Source: Sipunculus nudus
Taxonomy: Eukaryota > Annelida > Sipuncula > Golfingiida > Sipunculidae
Assembly (NCBI GenBank): GCA_026874595.1
Contig: CM049317.1
Location: forward strand, 58,518,118-58,582,117
Direction: 5' to 3'
Length of the DNA: 64,000 bases
Shown: positions 1 to 64,000 of the stretch, in pieces
Numbering within the stretch: position 1 is the first letter of the stretch
Layout of the letters: each line of letters begins with the position of its first letter
The notes under the pieces: model-generated
Told to the model about the DNA's origin: nothing
Databases searched by the model: none
Seen by the model: only the letters and a program-made list of their open reading frames with translations
Position numbers and translations under genes: made by a program

Positions 1-647
1 CAATTTTAGTATAGGGGGTTTAAAGACTTAATTTTCAACAAGGTAAATCAATACCTACCATACACCTTGTTTAAGAAACAGAATTATTTGAAAATATGAG
101 AAATCAGTCTACATTTTACAACATATCAGACTCACTTATGGTGGTCAAGGTCATTTGTCACATGCAAAAACAGCCTCAGTTGACAGCTTCTGATTGGATA
201 ATGTCATGTAAACACTGTAAAAAATATCACAGCTAAAACAAAGATGGCTACTCATGCAGGGCCACATTATATCTACCAGATTATAGTGAGGACAAAAAAA
301 TGTTGTGAAACATAAACTGGGATTTATTTTAAAATTCTTAATTGCCATATTGGGTTGTCACCTTCATATGTAGTTTTCTATAGGAAACAATTAATTGAAA
401 ATAATTTGCAAAAACAGGTGGACAGCAGGTGGTTAAACCGACCATAATACAATTGATAAACTCGTCCCACATCCCACATATCCTCTCATTATAACTGAAC
501 CCAATTGAACCTATTAATTATACTACTCACAAAAACCTTGTATCATGTTGTCAATAAGAAATAGTGCCACCTTAGTGCCGTCGAAATTAGATTGCCATGG
601 AAATCAGGAACGAACTTTTTAAGGTTAAAATACATGTCATCTGTATA

Positions 648-722
648 CAGTGGAACCCCACAATTACGACCAATTTGTGGACTGATCAAAGTCGTTTTAA
701 TTTGTTGGAGGTCGTACTTGTG
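648..722 (+). mobile_element. One-ended mini-transposon of the TA-CAGTGGAACC type
   Basis: CAGTGGAACCCC follows a TA dinucleotide, like the left ends of the elements at 8482-8789 and 56536-56699. No matching right end was found nearby, so this is an eroded or truncated copy. Confidence 0.4.
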
Positions 723-1135
723 AAATTCTTAGTTACTTGGATCATATTTCCAAGCCTGAATCATGTATATGTTTACAAGCGCCCTTACATTGCACATAGG
801 ATGGTCAATGAAACGTGTGTGGTTTGTAGTATGAATATAAAAAAAATGAGCTACTTGAAGAATTCATTCACAAGAATAAATATATTTTCGGTGTTCTGCT
901 TATCGTCCGTCAGATCATTATATAAAAATGAACTAATTATAGGCATAACATGTACTGTTAATATACCATATATCTTCTTAATGAAATTACCATGCATTGT
1001 GTCTATACATCTAAAAGAATAGTATTATAGAAGAAAATTTGATTCTTTAGACATTTTCATATAGGTTTAACATATGTGATATAGTTATTGAATGCACAGG
1101 AGATGAATATTCATTTCCACTAATTCTAGGAATTC

Positions 1136-1330
1136 TTAAAATCCGACCCGGTATATCAGATCCACGGTGGGTATGCTTTCACCTGCGTTAGTCACATAGA
1201 CCCAGGCAGTTCTCCCTGCGGGGCTTAATGCGTCGTCAAAATAAGCATGGGAGCCGTGTACAATAGCCGGCCACACTAAGGACAATATGCTAGGGCAACA
1301 GAATACAAGGGACAACTTGGGCAGCAAGCT
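1136..1330. other. GC-richer tract with a 63-codon minus-strand ORF, unrecognised
   Basis: The tract is visibly richer in CpG than its surroundings and is open on the minus strand (1327 to 1136). The ORF would start with a hydrophobic leader-like stretch followed by a polar segment. I do not recognise a family, and no splice sites or partner exons support it. It could be a repeat fragment, a promoter-like island or an exon of an unseen gene. Confidence 0.25.
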
Positions 1331-1565
1331 TTGATTTCAAAGTCCTCTCTCCTTCTATATATTAACCTTCTTGATTGGCCAATAAACATGACTTGATCTT
1401 CATACTGTGTACTTGAAATGACAATCCCCTTTCATTTGTTTGTTCTAATATTAAAATATAAGTTGAAAATGAAAGAAAATTTCATCAATACATATGTACT
1501 ATGTTTAAAATTACGTATACTTTATGTTGTCTAATATGAATTTCTCGGACAGGAATCTTATAGCA

Positions 1566-1616
1566 GTGCCATCTAGCGGGGATGAGTAGTTCGAGGCGTC
1601 CGCTGATAGATGGCAG
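1566..1616. promoter_or_regulatory. Pair of CTCF-like motifs, about 2 kb upstream of the start codon
   Basis: The minus strand of 1566-1579 reads CCGCTAGATGGCAC, 13 of 14 matches to the bilaterian CTCF core CCASYAGRKGGCRS. The plus strand at 1603-1616 reads CTGATAGATGGCAG, 11 of 14. The two sites point away from each other and are about 25 bp apart. Binding is inferred from motif similarity only. Confidence 0.4.
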
Positions 1617-2180
1617 CACCTTGTCACTGATTTTGAGGGAACCGTCGGATCATTCATACGGAAAAAGGAAGGGATTCAATCTTGATCAAAATATTATGAA
1701 GACGGACCAAGTTATTAAGATTTTAAGTCTGTGTAAAAGCGTTCAAAGTTACCCCAAGGAAAGGTCTTTAAATACAAATCATTATGCGCTAAAGGGGAAT
1801 ATTCACATACCAGTTTTATTAAAAAGCCAGGAAATATACATTTTCTTATAAATTTTATGGTATCTGCCAATGTGTCGTTTCTAAATCCATTTGCTTACTC
1901 ACAAGTACAAATAAGCTTGCACCAGGCGTGATCAGCGAAGCAAAACATAAACAGGTGTCCTTAACATGAAAGACTACTTCACAATTTTCAAGATTCCATC
2001 CGGTGTTTTTGTTGTTGTTGTTGTAGTTTATTTATTTTTTTTGGGGGGGGGGGAGGGGTTCTTCTTCCATGTTTCCTCTGTTTGTTTTTTTTTAAGTACC
2101 TTTAAACTGTTCTCACGAAAAGAGAAATTTTAAATGAAAAAAATAGCGTCTTTCAATCTAAGAAAAAAAGGTTACATATT

Positions 2181-2310
2181 GAACCCTTAAGGGTTCTTTA
2201 GAGTGGAGCCAGTGGGAACCCCTATATAGAGGTTCCAGGTAGAACCCTCCAGTTATGGTTCTTCATGGAACCCTCTCCTGGGGTTCTTTGTAGGCTGAAG
2301 GTTCGCAATT
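2181..2310. repeat. Palindromic GAACCCTTAAGGGTTC repeat cluster
   Basis: 2181-2196 is a perfect 16-bp palindrome. The following 110 bp alternate GGAACCC, GGTTCC, GAACCCT and GGGTTCTTT, so the segment can fold on itself. It resembles a decayed inverted-repeat mini-transposon; outer ends and target duplication were not found. Confidence 0.45.
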
Positions 2311-3507
2311 AAGAGTGAAAAAAGGACTTTGCATTTATCAAATTGTGATGATAAACAGACTCCAGTGAATCAGTTCCACTCCCTTTTAAGCCTATGCGAC
2401 CTTTCAATCTTTTCTACCCAATATATGAAGCCTGAGTCTTCCCTTTCCCCAGACCTGGGTTCCTCTTTCAGGCTTTCGTTATTTTCCTAGCTTATTGGAC
2501 CCCTCTCTTTCAAAAACTCGCCTCTGTCTACATTTTCGATTCTTCCTGTATGCTGGTTATTTCTCATTACTGTAAGGAAATGTGATTATCAGTTTATAAC
2601 TTTTTTTGCATACATCTGTAAGAAACAACGATATGTCCAATCATTTTTTAAAGATATTTTAATGTTTAATCAAATTTATTATTATTATTTGAGGGACGGG
2701 GTAATGATTTTATATTTAATTTATCATCACATCAACAAAGCTTTTATTACAAATCATTATTTAATATTGTTCTTCAAGGGCAGTAACTTAAATTTGTAGA
2801 AACCCACACTGTATGCGAAAACAGTTGATGAAACCAATACCAATGGATGACTCTGGCATTGACAGGAACAAAGACATACTAGCCAATGCTTTTAGTTTAG
2901 AATCCTTTGCATCAAATACATATTATTGTGCACTTGAACTTTGGGGGGGGGGGCCTGGACTTAGACTTGTACTCGGACGCGGATATAAGGACTCGAGAAA
3001 TCTGGCCAAGTCCATCTATAATAGAATTTTTTTTTCGCATATTATAAATATTTATATCCATGTGCGAACTACTAACAAATTTATGTACATATGCGAACTA
3101 CGTACATAATATAACTAATAATAACATTATATATACCAAGCTTTGCTCAGCATAGGGAGCTATAAATGTAATGAATCATAATTAAAAGCAAGAGTGACCT
3201 AACTTAACAATGTACATCATAACCTGAAATTTCCATTTCAAAGTTTGAAATTCAAACTACTTTTTAAGAAAATTTTTTTTTTACTTGGACTTGCACTCGA
3301 ACTCGAATGGTGTGGACTCGACTTCATCATTGTTATTGATATCCATGTATCTTCCAAAATCCAATAGACTGCCCCTTGGGTATTACCTCCAAAAAAATCT
3401 TCGAAATCAGATGTGAATTTTTTTTTTAATCAGGGTAAAACGGGAAAAAACACTAACCCAGGAGAAAATAAAGATCTTGTTATTTGGCAGTTTAGCTCGA
3501 AATTTAT

Positions 3508-64000
<60,493 letters not shown>

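Overview
This is an animal nuclear window: AT-rich DNA, one multi-exon gene with GT-AG introns, and dense transposon-derived repeats. The repeat style (Helentron-like elements with GTCCGTCC runs, many TA-flanked mini-transposons, tRNA-derived SINEs, poly-C tracts) suggests a marine lophotrochozoan, most likely a bivalve mollusc. That is an inference from style; no species-diagnostic gene is visible.

One gene fills the window on the + strand: TMEM245, a multi-pass membrane protein of the AI-2E/PerM-like family. I place 15 coding exons between 3515 and 62720. All phases agree across the junctions, giving about 808 codons. The last coding exon(s), roughly the final 70-80 residues, lie beyond the right edge. 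Introns run from 382 bp to 22.1 kb (intron 9, 26619-48728).

Most intronic DNA is repeats. The dominant class is a set of Helentron-like non-autonomous elements (families A, A', B, C, D, E). They share a plan: a 5' hairpin, a GTCC-type microsatellite just inside it in several families, a body (often tandem units), an inverted copy of the 5' motif near the 3' end, a short 3' hairpin, and a terminal CTTG or CTAG before T. Three copies of family A keep a decayed endonuclease-like reading frame just before the 3' end, where Helentrons carry their nuclease domain. Every copy seen lies in the same orientation as the gene, and several are nested.

Other mobile DNA: a 417-bp LTR mini-retrotransposon (TRIM) on the - strand at 34780-35196 with two LTRs, a tRNA-Pro-type primer-binding site, a polypurine tract and a 4-bp target duplication, whose LTRs also carry tRNA-like A and B boxes; a 942-bp hAT element with a perfect 8-bp target duplication; a 1779-bp Harbinger-like element with a TAA duplication; four TA-flanked mini-transposons; three tRNA-derived SINE candidates, one with a 9-bp target duplication; and a possible solo LTR.

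Non-repeat islands worth attention are 14570-15600 in intron 6 (CpG-bearing, CACGTG palindrome, 179-codon ORF), 33780-34340 in intron 9 (CpG-bearing, promoter-like), and CTCF-like motifs near the first exon. I see no rRNA gene, no complete tRNA gene, no CRISPR array and no second established protein-coding gene.
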